DNA from: Dokdonella_A sp035263065
Lineage (GTDB): Bacteria; Pseudomonadota; Gammaproteobacteria; Xanthomonadales; Rhodanobacteraceae
Assembly (NCBI GenBank): GCA_035263065.1
Contig: DATFRS010000187.1
Coordinates: 1 to 30,540, forward strand
Length of the DNA: 30,540 nucleotides
Direction: 5' to 3'
A program made the translations under genes and the position numbers. Shown in pieces: positions 1 through 7,867 of this stretch. A model generated the notes under the pieces. The model saw only the letters and a list, made by a program, of their open reading frames with translations. It had not been told where the DNA came from and made no database searches. Every line of letters begins with the position of its first letter. Position 1 is the first letter of the stretch.

Positions 1-2673
1 GAGCACGCAGTTCGACGCCGACGTCGTCGCGCAGGCGAGATCGCTGACGCCGCTGCGCCACGGCAGCAGCGCGGCGAGCGTCGCGCCGGAGACCGGCTGA
101 TCGCCGGCGTACGTCGCGGTCACGTGGAATCCGAGCAGCGCGCCGGGGCTCGCCGTTGCCGTGTCGGCCGACACCGCGGCCGTGAGATCGCCGTGCGCCG
201 TGACCGTCGTGTCGAGCAGCATTTGACCATTCGTCGTGGCGGACGGTGGGCGTACCGCGATCGTGCTGACGAGGAGCCGATCCGGCGCCGCCGCGCGCAC
301 GCTTTCGAAGCTCGCCGCGGCGAGGACGTCGTCGTCGCCGCCGTGGATCGCCTGCTGCGGTCCCAGCGTTCCGGTCGAAAGATCGAACGTCGCGAGGAAC
401 GCGATGCTGTCGGGCACCCCACGATGCGCGCGCAGGAGGCGCAGCGCGACGTGGCCCGCGCCATCGACGCCGTACACGCTGTTGAACAGCGAGCGCATGC
501 CTGCGACCGGCGCTTCCGGAACCCACGTCTCGGCGAGCCCGCTGCTGCCCTCGAGGCGCCAGAGCAACGGCGCCCAGTCGCCCTCGCCGACCGTGACGAT
601 GTCGTCGTTCGCGGCGAAGAACGTTTCGTAGTCGTAGCAGCGCTGCTGGCACATGGATGGCGCGGCGTCGCCCGTCATCAATGTCGCGCCGGTCGCCACG
701 TCGAGCTTGCCCCAGCCGGTGTAGCCGCGGACGAGGAGGTTGCCGTCGCTCGCCGGATAGAACGCGAAACCGGTGCCGAATGCATCGGAGGTCCATAGCG
801 TCGAGCCGTCCGCGCCCGAGAGGTACGTTACCGGCGTGTCCTGCGCCTCGGATAGCGCCGTCGCGACGTTCGGCCCGATCAGCGTGAACGTCTGCGGAAA
901 GACCTGCAGCGCGATGAAGACCTGGTCGGACTGATCGAAGCGCCACAGCACGGCGCCGTCGGCGGCGGCGAGCTTGTACACGGTGCGCCGCTCGCAACCG
1001 TCGCCGGTGCCGAATGGGCAGACGACGCCCGCGCCCGCACCGACGATGACGTTGCCGTCCGCATCGATCGCGGGTGTCGAGCCTTCCGTGAAAAGCTGGT
1101 CGTCGTCGTGGAGATCGACGGTCCAGCGCACGTCGCCGCTCGCGCGTTCGAGCAGCGTGACGCGAAGGAAACCGGGGCCTCCCGAAAGATCGCCGGCATT
1201 CAACGCCGTCGCGACCGCGATGGCGTCGCCGCCCGCGCCGATGCCCGGCGACCCCACCGACACCGGCGGCATGCCGTCAAGCGCGTCGACGATGTCCCAT
1301 TGCGTCGCTCCGGTGCTGCCGTCGACGCTGCGCACGCGGATGTTCTCGACGCCTGCCGATGCCGCGACGACGTCGCCGGCGGCGTCGACGGCGCTTTGCG
1401 CGACGACGCCCTGCTCGACCGGCGCGACTGCGATCGCGTCCGACACGGCGCCGCTCGCGAAATCGATGCGTCGGATCGCCGGCGGTGCCGCGAAGGTGCC
1501 GTAAGGTGCGCGGCCGATCGCGAAGACGTCGTCCGGCGTTCCGCCGAGCGTGGCCCAGAATGCGGCGTCGCCGGCCGGCAGCGCGTGCGTCCACGCGATC
1601 GCGCCGGAATCGACGTCGACCTTCGCGACACCTGCGCTCGTGTTGACTAGCACAGCGTTGGCGACCGTCGAAGCGAGGCGCGTCGCACCGGTAAGCGGCG
1701 TCGTCCAGCGCACGTCGCCGTTGTCGGCCGCGAGGCGCCGGATCGCATCGGATTCCACGACGAGCGCTTCGGCCGGCGAACCGGCGACGAGCACGCGCGC
1801 CGTCGGCGAGATCGGCTGCGTCCACGCGACCGAGCCGTTCGCGAGCCGCAGCGCACGCACATCGAGCGCCGTGCGCACGAAGAGATACGCATCGCCGACG
1901 CCGACGATCGACGCGCCGTCGGCGACGGGCGTCTCGACGTTCCACGCGGCATCTCCGTTCGCGTCGAAGCGGATCACGCGGAACGCGCTTGCGGGCGTGC
2001 CGAGCGCCGGCGCGCCGATCGGGAACGTCGCATAGAGATTGCCGGCCGCGTCGGCCGCGACGCCGCCCGCGGGCTCGGCGCCGATGTCCTGGTTGAGGCG
2101 ACGCTGCCAAAGCACATCGCCGGTCGTCGCGTCCATGACGGTCAGCGTCGTGCCGCTTGCGCTCGCAATGCGGCCCGCGCCGACGTCGGCGAGCCAGCCG
2201 GTCGGCACGTCGCGCGACCAGAGCGCGCTGCCGTCCGCGCCGATGCGGATCACGTGATCGCCGTCGTCGTAGTAGCCGTTGCCGACCGCGATCAGCGCTC
2301 CGCCGTCGTCGGTCGCGATCAGCGCCTCGGCGCCGGCGTACGTCGCGCCGTCGTACCAGTCGACATTCGCGGACCAGCGCACGCTGCCGTCCGGCGCCAT
2401 GCGCACGAATTGATATTCGGTGGGTGTCGCGGTGCCTGCGCCGAACACGACATCGCCGTTCGTCGCGAACGCGGCCGCCGTCGACGGCAGGCCTGCCGCC
2501 GGCGGCGAAGGCCACGCGTCGAACGTCGGCAGGTACGCATGCAGCGTCGGCGGCTCGGCGACGGTCCAAAGGTTCGACCAGACCGTCCCGGCCGTCGCCG
2601 CGGTCCCCAAGAACAAGAATGCCTGCGCGAGGCAGGCCGTCGTCAGCTGGCGCCGTGCGCGTCTGCTGTGCAT
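1..2673 (-). CDS. Secreted PQQ-like beta-propeller / Ig-like repeat protein, C-terminus beyond window
   Basis: The minus-strand frame stays open from an ATG at 2673 to the window edge (891 codons, no stop), so the C-terminus is missing. The protein begins MHSRRARRQLTTACLAQAF followed by a hydrophobic stretch ending TAATA, a Sec signal peptide of about 28 residues. The next several hundred residues carry repeated units of the kind seen in PQQ-like beta-propellers, such as APDGSVRWSANV, GADGSALWSRDV and DATTGDVLWQRRL: an Asp/Gly turn followed by a Trp strand. The last visible 40 residues (TATYAGDQPVSGATL and following) look like a bacterial Ig-like domain similar to the one ending the sedolisin at 11226. 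It is therefore an exported, probably surface or extracellular protein with no enzymatic motif visible. The rpmG terminator lies upstream, so it should have its own promoter. Function unknown; fold class fairly sure. Confidence 0.8.
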   Translation of the reverse strand, partial: MHSRRARRQLTTACLAQAFLFLGTAATAGTVWSNLWTVAEPPTLHAYLPTFDAWPSPPAAGLPSTAAAFATNGDVVFGAGTATPTEYQFVRMAPDGSVRWSANVDWYDGATYAGAEALIATDDGGALIAVGNGYYDDGDHVIRIGADGSALWSRDVPTGWLADVGAGRIASASGTTLTVMDATTGDVLWQRRLNQDIGAEPAGGVAADAAGNLYATFPIGAPALGTPASAFRVIRFDANGDAAWNVETPVADGASIVGVGDAYLFVRTALDVRALRLANGSVAWTQPISPTARVLVAGSPAEALVVESDAIRRLAADNGDVRWTTPLTGATRLASTVANAVLVNTSAGVAKVDVDSGAIAWTHALPAGDAAFWATLGGTPDDVFAIGRAPYGTFAAPPAIRRIDFASGAVSDAIAVAPVEQGVVAQSAVDAAGDVVAASAGVENIRVRSVDGSTGATQWDIVDALDGMPPVSVGSPGIGAGGDAIAVATALNAGDLSGGPGFLRVTLLERASGDVRWTVDLHDDDQLFTEGSTPAIDADGNVIVGAGAGVVCPFGTGDGCERRTVYKLAAADGAVLWRFDQSDQVFIALQVFPQTFTLIGPNVATALSEAQDTPVTYLSGADGSTLWTSDAFGTGFAFYPASDGNLLVRGYTGWGKLDVATGATLMTGDAAPSMCQQRCYDYETFFAANDDIVTVGEGDWAPLLWRLEGSSGLAETWVPEAPVAGMRSLFNSVYGVDGAGHVALRLLRAHRGVPDSIAFLATFDLSTGTLGPQQAIHGGDDDVLAAASFESVRAAAPDRLLVSTIAVRPPSATTNGQMLLDTTVTAHGDLTAAVSADTATASPGALLGFHVTATYAGDQPVSGATLAALLPWRSGVSDLACATTSASNCVL

Positions 2674-2746
2674 CCCCGATTTCCCCTTAGTCAACCGGCG
2701 GCGCGAACGATGTTCGCATTTCCACTTTGCGCGGGATCATAAACGC

Positions 2747-2770
2747 AAAACCCGCCGTGAAGGCGGGCTT
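2747..2770 (-). terminator. Intrinsic terminator of the rpmB-rpmG operon
   Basis: On the minus strand a CCCGCC / GGCGGG stem (2751-2756 with 2762-2767) closes a 5-nt loop and is followed by TTTTGCGTTT. It lies about 60 nt after the rpmG stop and before the start of the propeller gene at 2673, where a terminator for the ribosomal-protein operon is expected. Confidence 0.75.
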
Positions 2771-2789
2771 TACGTATGAAGGATAATGG

Positions 2790-2827
2790 ATCCCCGCTTT
2801 CGCGGGGATAACCTCGCGCTAGCGCGA
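2790..2827. repeat. Pair of adjacent palindromes, REP-like
   Basis: Two inverted repeats sit side by side between rpmG and its terminator. The first is ATCCCCGC-TTTC-GCGGGGAT (2790-2809) and the second is the perfect palindrome TCGCGCTAGCGCGA (2814-2827). The first resembles the CCCGC-TTTCG-GCGGG elements dispersed in intergenic regions of many proteobacteria. Only one copy is seen here, so calling it a dispersed repeat is inference; it may simply be part of the 3' UTR of the rpmBG transcript. Confidence 0.45.
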
Positions 2828-2829
2828 AG

Positions 2830-2994
2830 TCACTTGATCTTCCCTTCCTTGTAGATGACGTGCTTGCGCACGACCGGGTCGTACTTCTTCACTTCCATCT
2901 TGTCCGGCGTGTTCTTCTTGTTCTTGTCGGTCGTGTAGAAGTGGCCGGTGCCGGCCGACGAGGTGAGACGGATCTTGTCGCGCTTGGATGCCAT
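2830..2994 (-). CDS. rpmG: 50S ribosomal protein L33
   Basis: A 54-residue basic protein starting MASKRDKIRL and ending KHVIYKEGKIK, the full length of bacterial L33, a component of the large ribosomal subunit near the E site. It contains no cysteine, so it is the zinc-independent (C-minus) form. The ATG at 2994 is preceded by GAGGAG about 8 nt upstream, which decides the start against a longer in-frame extension. It lies 10 bp after rpmB, the standard L28-L33 operon, and is followed by a hairpin pair and an intrinsic terminator. Confidence 0.97.
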   Translation of the reverse strand: MASKRDKIRLTSSAGTGHFYTTDKNKKNTPDKMEVKKYDPVVRKHVIYKEGKIK

Positions 2995-3004
2995 GGTGCT
3001 CTCC

Positions 3005-3241
3005 TCAGACCTTTTCGCCGCGGGCGCGAAGCTCGGCGATGACGACTTCGATGCCCTTCTTGTCGATCGTGCGCAGGCCATGGCCCGACACGCGCAGGCG
3101 CACCCAGCGGTTCTCGCTCGGCACCCAGAAGCGGCGATCGTGCAGGTTCGGATGCCACTTGCGCTTGGTCTTGTTGTTGGCGTGGGAAACGTTGTTGCCG
3201 GAAAGGACCTTCTTTCCGGTGACTTGGCAGACTCTGGACAT
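3005..3241 (-). CDS. rpmB: 50S ribosomal protein L28
   Basis: A 78-residue basic protein beginning MSRVCQVTGKK with the family signature GNNVSHANNKTKRKW and ending in ELRARGEKV. The length and both termini match bacterial L28, a large-subunit protein. The ATG at 3241 has an ACGAGG Shine-Dalgarno element upstream. It is the first gene of a two-gene operon with rpmG, driven by a promoter recognisable about 165 nt upstream. Confidence 0.97.
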   Translation of the reverse strand: MSRVCQVTGKKVLSGNNVSHANNKTKRKWHPNLHDRRFWVPSENRWVRLRVSGHGLRTIDKKGIEVVIAELRARGEKV

Positions 3242-3407
3242 GCGAACCTCGTGAAACTACTGACCGACCTTAGCCAGGACGGCGGCGGCCCAGCGGCGGC
3301 GATGCGCCACGCGGTGCTGGAAGGGCTTGGCCGGACGACGCGGGCGGACCGTGTACCGTGATCCGCGTGGCCCCGGAGGGGGCAAGGACCGGCTGAGCGA
3401 GCCGCGC

Positions 3408-3436
3408 TTTATAGCGGAATCAGCGCGTTACGGCAA
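3408..3436 (-). promoter_or_regulatory. Sigma-70 promoter of rpmB-rpmG
   Basis: On the minus strand TTGCCG (3436-3431) and TATAAA (3413-3408) are separated by exactly 17 bp, matching 4/6 and 5/6 of the sigma-70 consensus. Transcription would start near 3401, giving a leader of roughly 160 nt before rpmB. The promoter lies just upstream (plus strand) of the divergent beta-helix gene. Confidence 0.65.
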
Positions 3437-3486
3437 GTGCGCGGGGCGGCGTATGCTGAACGGCAGGATCCCGCGCGGGGTTCCCG

Positions 3487-4782
3487 ATGCGCATTCGCGT
3501 TCGCCCGATGGCCGCCTGCCTGGCCCTCGCCGCCGGCGCCGCCGTCGCGAGCGATGCAGCCCCGCGGTTCCCGACGCCGCCGCGCGGCGCCGTCGCGGTC
3601 ACGAACTGCGACGACGCGGGGCCCGGCAGCCTTCGCGACGCCATCGCGATCGCCGCGAGTGGCGACACGATCGACCTCACGCAGCTCGCCTGCAGCACGA
3701 TCACGCTGACCAGCGGCGCGCTCGGCGTCGCCCAGGACGACCTCACGCTCACGGGTCCCGGCGCGGCGCTGCTCGCGATCGACGGCGGCGGCAACTCCGC
3801 CGTCGTGCGCCACGGCGGCGCAGGCACGTTGCGCTTCGAAGGCCTGACGCTGACGCACGGCTACTTCGCGCAGTACTACGGCCACGGCGGCTGCGTGTTT
3901 TCGCCGGCGAACGTCGCGCTCTATGCCAGCGTCGTGTCCGACTGCGTCGTCAGCGGCGGCTATGCGCGCGGCGGCGGCATCTTCGCGGTGCACGATCTCA
4001 CGATCGTCGACAGCGTCATCTCGGGCAACCTCGCCGACGGCGGCACGCTGACCTCCTCGGGCGGTGGCTTCCTGGTCGGCGGATACCTGCGTGTCGTCGA
4101 CAGCACGATCAGCGACAACGTCGCGCGCACCGCGCATCCGCCGTTCGGGCAGTTCTCGGTCGGCGGAGCCGCCGACACGTTCGGCGACGTCCTCATCGTC
4201 GGCAGCACGATCAGCGGCAATCACGCGAGGAACGTCGCCGGCCTCGTGTTCGAGGCGCACGGGAGCCCCACGGCCGTCGTCACGAACTCGACCGTGTCGG
4301 GCAACGTCCCGACCGACGACGGGCCGTTCGGCGGCGTCTACGCGGGGCTGCCGCTCTCGGTCTACAACAGCACGATCGCCTTCAACGGCGGCGTCGGCCT
4401 CGTTTCCGGCTATGCCGTGCATCTCGGGAGCACGATCATCGCCGACAACGGCACGGACCTCATGTTCTTCCCCGGCGGCAGCGTCGACGGCACGCACAAC
4501 CTCATCGTGCGGGCGAACGTGGTGCCGCCCGACACGCTGCGCGACTGCCCGCACCTCGCGCCGCTCGCGGACAACGGCGGCACGACGCTGACGCACGCGC
4601 TGCCGCACGCGAGCCCCGCGGTCGACGCGGGCGACAACCCGGATGCGCTGGCGAACGATCAGCGCGGGGACGGATTTCCGCGCGTGGTCGGCGCGAATGC
4701 CGACATCGGCGCCTTCGAATGGCAGTCCGGCGTCGACGACGTGATCTTCGCGAGCGATTTCGAGAGCGGCTGCACCCGCTAG
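3487..4782 (+). CDS. Secreted right-handed parallel beta-helix protein with IFxxxF C-terminal tail
   Basis: A 431-residue protein with a signal peptide (MRIRVRPMAACLALAAGAAVAS). The mature N-terminus has the TNCDDAGPGSLRDAI pattern common at the start of secreted polymorphic beta-helix proteins. The body is a series of short rungs ending in N-rich turns: VDSVISGN, VDSTISDN, VGSTISGN, TNSTVSGN, YNSTIAFN and GSTIIADN (about residues 170-330). This is a parallel beta-helix as in pectate lyase-like and adhesin folds. No catalytic signature is clear, so an adhesin, surface or polysaccharide-binding role is only inferred. It ends DDVIFASDFESGCTR, a tail shared with two other secreted proteins in this window. 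The Shine-Dalgarno element is weak. It converges tail to tail with the glycosyltransferase gene, 16 bp apart. Confidence 0.85.
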   Translation: MRIRVRPMAACLALAAGAAVASDAAPRFPTPPRGAVAVTNCDDAGPGSLRDAIAIAASGDTIDLTQLACSTITLTSGALGVAQDDLTLTGPGAALLAIDGGGNSAVVRHGGAGTLRFEGLTLTHGYFAQYYGHGGCVFSPANVALYASVVSDCVVSGGYARGGGIFAVHDLTIVDSVISGNLADGGTLTSSGGGFLVGGYLRVVDSTISDNVARTAHPPFGQFSVGGAADTFGDVLIVGSTISGNHARNVAGLVFEAHGSPTAVVTNSTVSGNVPTDDGPFGGVYAGLPLSVYNSTIAFNGGVGLVSGYAVHLGSTIIADNGTDLMFFPGGSVDGTHNLIVRANVVPPDTLRDCPHLAPLADNGGTTLTHALPHASPAVDAGDNPDALANDQRGDGFPRVVGANADIGAFEWQSGVDDVIFASDFESGCTR

Positions 4783-4798
4783 GCGAGATCGCCCTGCA

Positions 4799-5515
4799 CT
4801 AGAGCTCCTCGACGGCCGTCCGCTTCGAGCGCTTGATCAGCCAGCCGACGCCGCGCAGGTCCGAGATCCCGACCAGCGCGCGACGCAGGTTGTTGTACTT
4901 CGAGACGCCGCCGCCGCGCGGCCGGTGGTTGACCGGCACGCTCTTCACCTGCCAGCCCGCGCGCTGCATCAGCGCCGGGAGGTAGCGGTGCATGTGGTCG
5001 AAGTACGGGAGGTCGAGGAACGCCGCGCGCTCGAACAGCTTGGTGCCGCAGCCGGTGTCCGGCGTGTCGTCGCGCAGCAGGCGGCGGCGGATCGCGTTCG
5101 CGAATTTCGAGCCGAAGCGCTTGCTCGCCGTGTCCTGCCGGTTCACGCGCCAGCCGGCGAAGAGCTTGATCGACGCCGGCGATTCCTCGCGCATCGCGAT
5201 CAGCTTCGGTATGTCGGCGGGATCGTTCTGCCCGTCGCCGTCGAGCGTCGCGATCCACGTGCCGCGCGCGGCCTTGACGCCGTTGCGGATCGCGGTGCTC
5301 TGCCCGCTCTGCGAGACGTGGCGGATGACGCGAAGCTCCGGAAACTCGGCCTTCGCCCGCGTCAGCACGGCCAAGGAATCGTCCTTGCTCGCGTCGTCGA
5401 CGTAGACGATCTCGAAATCGGCGCGGCCGCGGAGCGCGGCGGCGATCTCGGCGAGGAGCGGCGGGATGTTGTCGCGCTCGTTGAAGACCGGCACGACGAC
5501 CGAAAGCTGGGGCAT
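4799..5515 (-). CDS. Glycosyltransferase family 2, polyprenyl-phosphate sugar transferase-like
   Basis: A 238-residue GT-A fold glycosyltransferase. The N-terminus VVVPVFNERDNIPPLL is the nucleotide-binding start of GT2, VDDASKDDS (residues 39-47) follows, and DGDGQ at 92-96 supplies the metal-binding acidic motif. The sequence TGCGTKLFER in the middle and the RPRGGGVSKY segment are typical of dolichol/undecaprenyl-phosphate mannosyl- or glucosyltransferase-like enzymes. It ends after the catalytic domain with only an amphipathic tail (ISDLRGVGWLIKR) and no obvious transmembrane pair, so it is probably peripheral on the inner membrane face. The donor and acceptor cannot be read from the sequence. 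It stands alone, without neighbouring lipid or O-antigen genes. Confidence 0.88.
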   Translation of the reverse strand: MPQLSVVVPVFNERDNIPPLLAEIAAALRGRADFEIVYVDDASKDDSLAVLTRAKAEFPELRVIRHVSQSGQSTAIRNGVKAARGTWIATLDGDGQNDPADIPKLIAMREESPASIKLFAGWRVNRQDTASKRFGSKFANAIRRRLLRDDTPDTGCGTKLFERAAFLDLPYFDHMHRYLPALMQRAGWQVKSVPVNHRPRGGGVSKYNNLRRALVGISDLRGVGWLIKRSKRTAVEEL

Positions 5516-5593
5516 GGCACGAACGGAGCGGAGCGGGGCGCGGATTATCGCCGAATTCTCGCCGATCCCGCCCGCGATCGCGTTCCGGCCGGC

Positions 5594-6322
5594 CTAGCGG
5601 CTGCCGGCGGCCGTCTGCGCGGTGCCCTGCAAGGCGTCGCGCCAGGCGTGCTCGATCGAATCGAAGCCCGTCGCCGACTCGCCGACCATGACCAGCGTGC
5701 CGTCGGCGATCGGCACCTCGCGGCCGCGCAGCGCGCCGCGCTCGAAGTTCGTGACGCCGGGCGCGTGGTAGCGCGGCACGTAGATGACGGAGACGGGGTT
5801 GTCGTCGCGCGGCATGACCATGTGCACGGTGCGGAAGTCGCCGACCGGGCACTTGTGGACGTAGCTGATGCCGGCCGGCACCGACGCGAGGTGCACGCCG
5901 CGATCGGCGAACGCCTTGTCGACCTCGGCGGACGGCACGGGATCGTGCGTCTTCAGCGCGTCGCGCTCCTCGCCGCTGATGTGGGCGACGACGAGATCGG
6001 GCAGCGTGACGCCGAGCGTGCGCTCGCGGCGGACGAAGCCGATCGCGACGACGAGCGCGGCGGCCGCGGCGAGCGCGATCCAGCCGTAGCGGAAGCCGGT
6101 CGTGCGGCGGCGGCGCTCGCTCGTGAGCTGCGTCAGCAGCACGCGATCGGCGAGCCCTTCGGGCACCGCGACCGTCAGCGCCTGCGCGATGCGCGCCTCG
6201 AACGCCTGCGCGCGGGCATGCGCGTCCTGGCAGCGCGGGCAGGCTTCCAGATGCGCGCGCGCCGCGGGATCCGTCACGCGCGGATCGCTGCCGAGCAGGC
6301 GTCGGAACTCAAGGCAGTCCAT
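5594..6322 (-). CDS. Membrane anti-sigma factor (DUF3379-like)
   Basis: A 242-residue protein. The N-terminal cytoplasmic part has H24-x3-C28-x2-C31 (HLEACPRC), the zinc-binding motif of anti-sigma (zf-HC2/ZAS) domains, followed by VAVPEGLADRVLL, characteristic of the DUF3379 family. A single transmembrane helix (about residues 80-97, WIALAAAAALVVAIGFV) is followed by a periplasmic domain of about 140 residues. Its start overlaps the 3' end of the preceding sigma-factor gene by 14 bp, so the two are translationally coupled. It should bind and inhibit that sigma factor and release it on an envelope signal. The family is inferred from motif and architecture; the signal is unknown. Confidence 0.85.
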   Translation of the reverse strand: MDCLEFRRLLGSDPRVTDPAARAHLEACPRCQDAHARAQAFEARIAQALTVAVPEGLADRVLLTQLTSERRRRTTGFRYGWIALAAAAALVVAIGFVRRERTLGVTLPDLVVAHISGEERDALKTHDPVPSAEVDKAFADRGVHLASVPAGISYVHKCPVGDFRTVHMVMPRDDNPVSVIYVPRYHAPGVTNFERGALRGREVPIADGTLVMVGESATGFDSIEHAWRDALQGTAQTAAGSR

Positions 6323-6872
6323 AGACCTCCGCCTCGCGTTCCTCGCCGTCGAGCATCGCCTTGAGCTTCTGCCGCGCGCGGAACACCTGCGTCATCACCG
6401 CGGCTTCGGTGATGTCGAGCTGGCGCGCGATCTCCTCGCACGAGAATCCGCCGAGCACCTGCAGCACGAGCGGATCGCGGTATTTCGGCTCGAGCCGGCC
6501 GATCGCCGCGCGCATGACCGCGTCCTCGCCGGTGCGCTCGGGCCCGGGTGCGGTGTCGCTGAGCTCGAGCTCGGTGAGGTCGGTGGTCGGCATGGGCTTG
6601 CGCTCGAAAAGCCGCGCGTGCTCGCGGCGAAGGATCGTCGTGAGCCAGGATTTCGCCGCCACCGTTTCGCGCAGCGAGTCGAGCGACCGCCACGCGCGCA
6701 TGAAGGTCTCCTGCACGAGGTCCTGCGCCAGCGCGCTCTCGCCGCAGAGCCAATAGGCGTATCGATACAGCTCGCCGGAATGCGCACGCACAAGGGCCTC
6801 GAACTGCTGCTGGCGGGTGCTCACAGCAGTCGAGGACCGGGGTTCGGCGCCCTGGCTTGCACTCAGCGGCAT
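6309..6872 (-). CDS. ECF RNA polymerase sigma factor
   Basis: A sigma-70 family extracytoplasmic-function sigma factor. Region 2 is ALAQDLVQETFMRAWRSLD and region 4 is the helix-turn-helix CEEIARQLDITEAAVMTQVF. The start is uncertain. I use the ATG at 6872 (187 residues); an in-frame ATG at 6935 and a GTG at 6824 are alternatives and none has a good Shine-Dalgarno element. The similar-to-family part begins around QQQFEALVRAH, so all three starts keep both domains. The gene overlaps the downstream anti-sigma gene by 14 bp and follows the cupredoxin gene on the same strand, so the cupredoxin may be part of its regulon or operon. Confidence 0.88.
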   Translation of the reverse strand: MPLSASQGAEPRSSTAVSTRQQQFEALVRAHSGELYRYAYWLCGESALAQDLVQETFMRAWRSLDSLRETVAAKSWLTTILRREHARLFERKPMPTTDLTELELSDTAPGPERTGEDAVMRAAIGRLEPKYRDPLVLQVLGGFSCEEIARQLDITEAAVMTQVFRARQKLKAMLDGEEREAEVYGLP

Positions 6873-6947
6873 GTTGCGGGCTCTGCGGCCGCGCACGGCC
6901 GCGTCGTCTACTCCACGTTCACGCAGGGTCGCCATGCATCGCCGACG

Positions 6948-7721
6948 CTACGGGTCGAAGCCGTTCAAGAAGATCTCGTCGGCGGTGCTGACGTTCACGG
7001 TGAATTCGACCGGCACGGGGACCAGTTCGTTCGCCGCGTCGTTACTGTGGACGCAGACGTTGGCGTTGTAAACGCCGGGAGCCAGCGTCGTCGCGTCGAG
7101 CGTGACGTCGACCGTCGTCGGCGGGTCGCCCACGACGACCGTGCCCGAGTCCGGCGCCAGGGAAAGCCACGCGATGATTTCGGGGGTCGCGCAGTCGGCG
7201 ACCGCCGTGTCGGCGTTCCAGGTGAGGTCGGCGTCGCCGGTGTTGCCGATCGAGAGCGGCACCGAGGTCGACGTGCCTTCGTCGGCCGTGGCAGTCAGCT
7301 GACCGGGGCTGAGGTCGAGCGTCGCCGAGCCGCCGGTCTCGACGACCGTGATCACGCCGGACATGCCGATGCCGCCGTCGCCGCCGTGGATCTCGCAGTA
7401 GTAGCCGACGGTGCCGGCGGTCGGGAACGTGACGGTCGCGGTCCAGGTGTTGCTCGCGGCATCGCCGTTGCCGCCGTCGCCGTCGCAGCCGTTGGCGCAG
7501 CGGAACTGCGTGACGGCGTCGTCGTCGGATTTCGCATTGTGGAACCCGGGATTCTCGGGATCGTTGATGAATGTGACGGTGTCGCCGACGTTGATCTCGA
7601 GCGTCGGCGGTTCGAAGTGACGGGTGGGGGTGTTCATGGCGACGACCTGATGGTCCGTCGCAGACGCAGAGACGGCGAACAACGCGAGCGCGCCTCCTGC
7701 GAATAGGCTGATGCGTTTCAT
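6948..7721 (-). CDS. Exported cupredoxin (plastocyanin-like) with Ig-like domain and IFxxxF tail
   Basis: A 257-residue protein starting MKRISLFAGG with a signal peptide cleaved after ASA at about residue 21. Residues 22-127 form a type 1 copper domain. The ligands are all visible: H61 (NPGFHN), C109 and H112 (YYCEIH) and M120 (GIGM). A loop with Cys75 and Cys79 lies between the first and second ligands. Residues 132-244 form an Ig-like/ASH-type beta domain (LSIGNTGDADLTW and following). The protein ends DEIFLNGFDP, the tail shared with other secreted proteins here. It is probably a periplasmic or surface electron carrier or copper protein. The ATG at 7721 has a strong GGAGGAG site, which rules out the longer in-frame extension. 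The sigma/anti-sigma pair follows on the same strand. Confidence 0.88.
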   Translation of the reverse strand: MKRISLFAGGALALFAVSASATDHQVVAMNTPTRHFEPPTLEINVGDTVTFINDPENPGFHNAKSDDDAVTQFRCANGCDGDGGNGDAASNTWTATVTFPTAGTVGYYCEIHGGDGGIGMSGVITVVETGGSATLDLSPGQLTATADEGTSTSVPLSIGNTGDADLTWNADTAVADCATPEIIAWLSLAPDSGTVVVGDPPTTVDVTLDATTLAPGVYNANVCVHSNDAANELVPVPVEFTVNVSTADEIFLNGFDP

Positions 7722-7811
7722 GGCTCCTCCGATGGCGTGAAGACGCGCCGCGTCGGCTGCCGCCGGCGCAGCGATCGGAGCATGCTGCGGGCTGATCCCG
7801 AAAAACGAGAG

Positions 7812-7838
7812 TGAAAACCCCCAGCCGCGCGCTGGGGC
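7812..7838 (-). terminator. Intrinsic terminator after parB
   Basis: On the minus strand CCCCAGC-GCGCG-GCTGGGG (7819-7825 pairing with 7831-7837) is followed by GTTTTCA. It lies 30 bp after the parB stop and ends the rsmG-parA-parB transcript. Confidence 0.8.
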
Positions 7839-7867
7839 TACGCCTTGCGACGGATGTGCAACGCGAA

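Noticed and set aside
1277..2569. A 430-codon minus-strand frame in the left-edge gene
   Set aside because: Arg-rich translation in the wrong frame; the frame through position 1 gives a signal peptide and propeller repeats.
4925..6364. A 479-codon plus-strand frame over the glycosyltransferase and anti-sigma genes
   Set aside because: Covers two recognisable minus-strand genes and has antisense-type composition.
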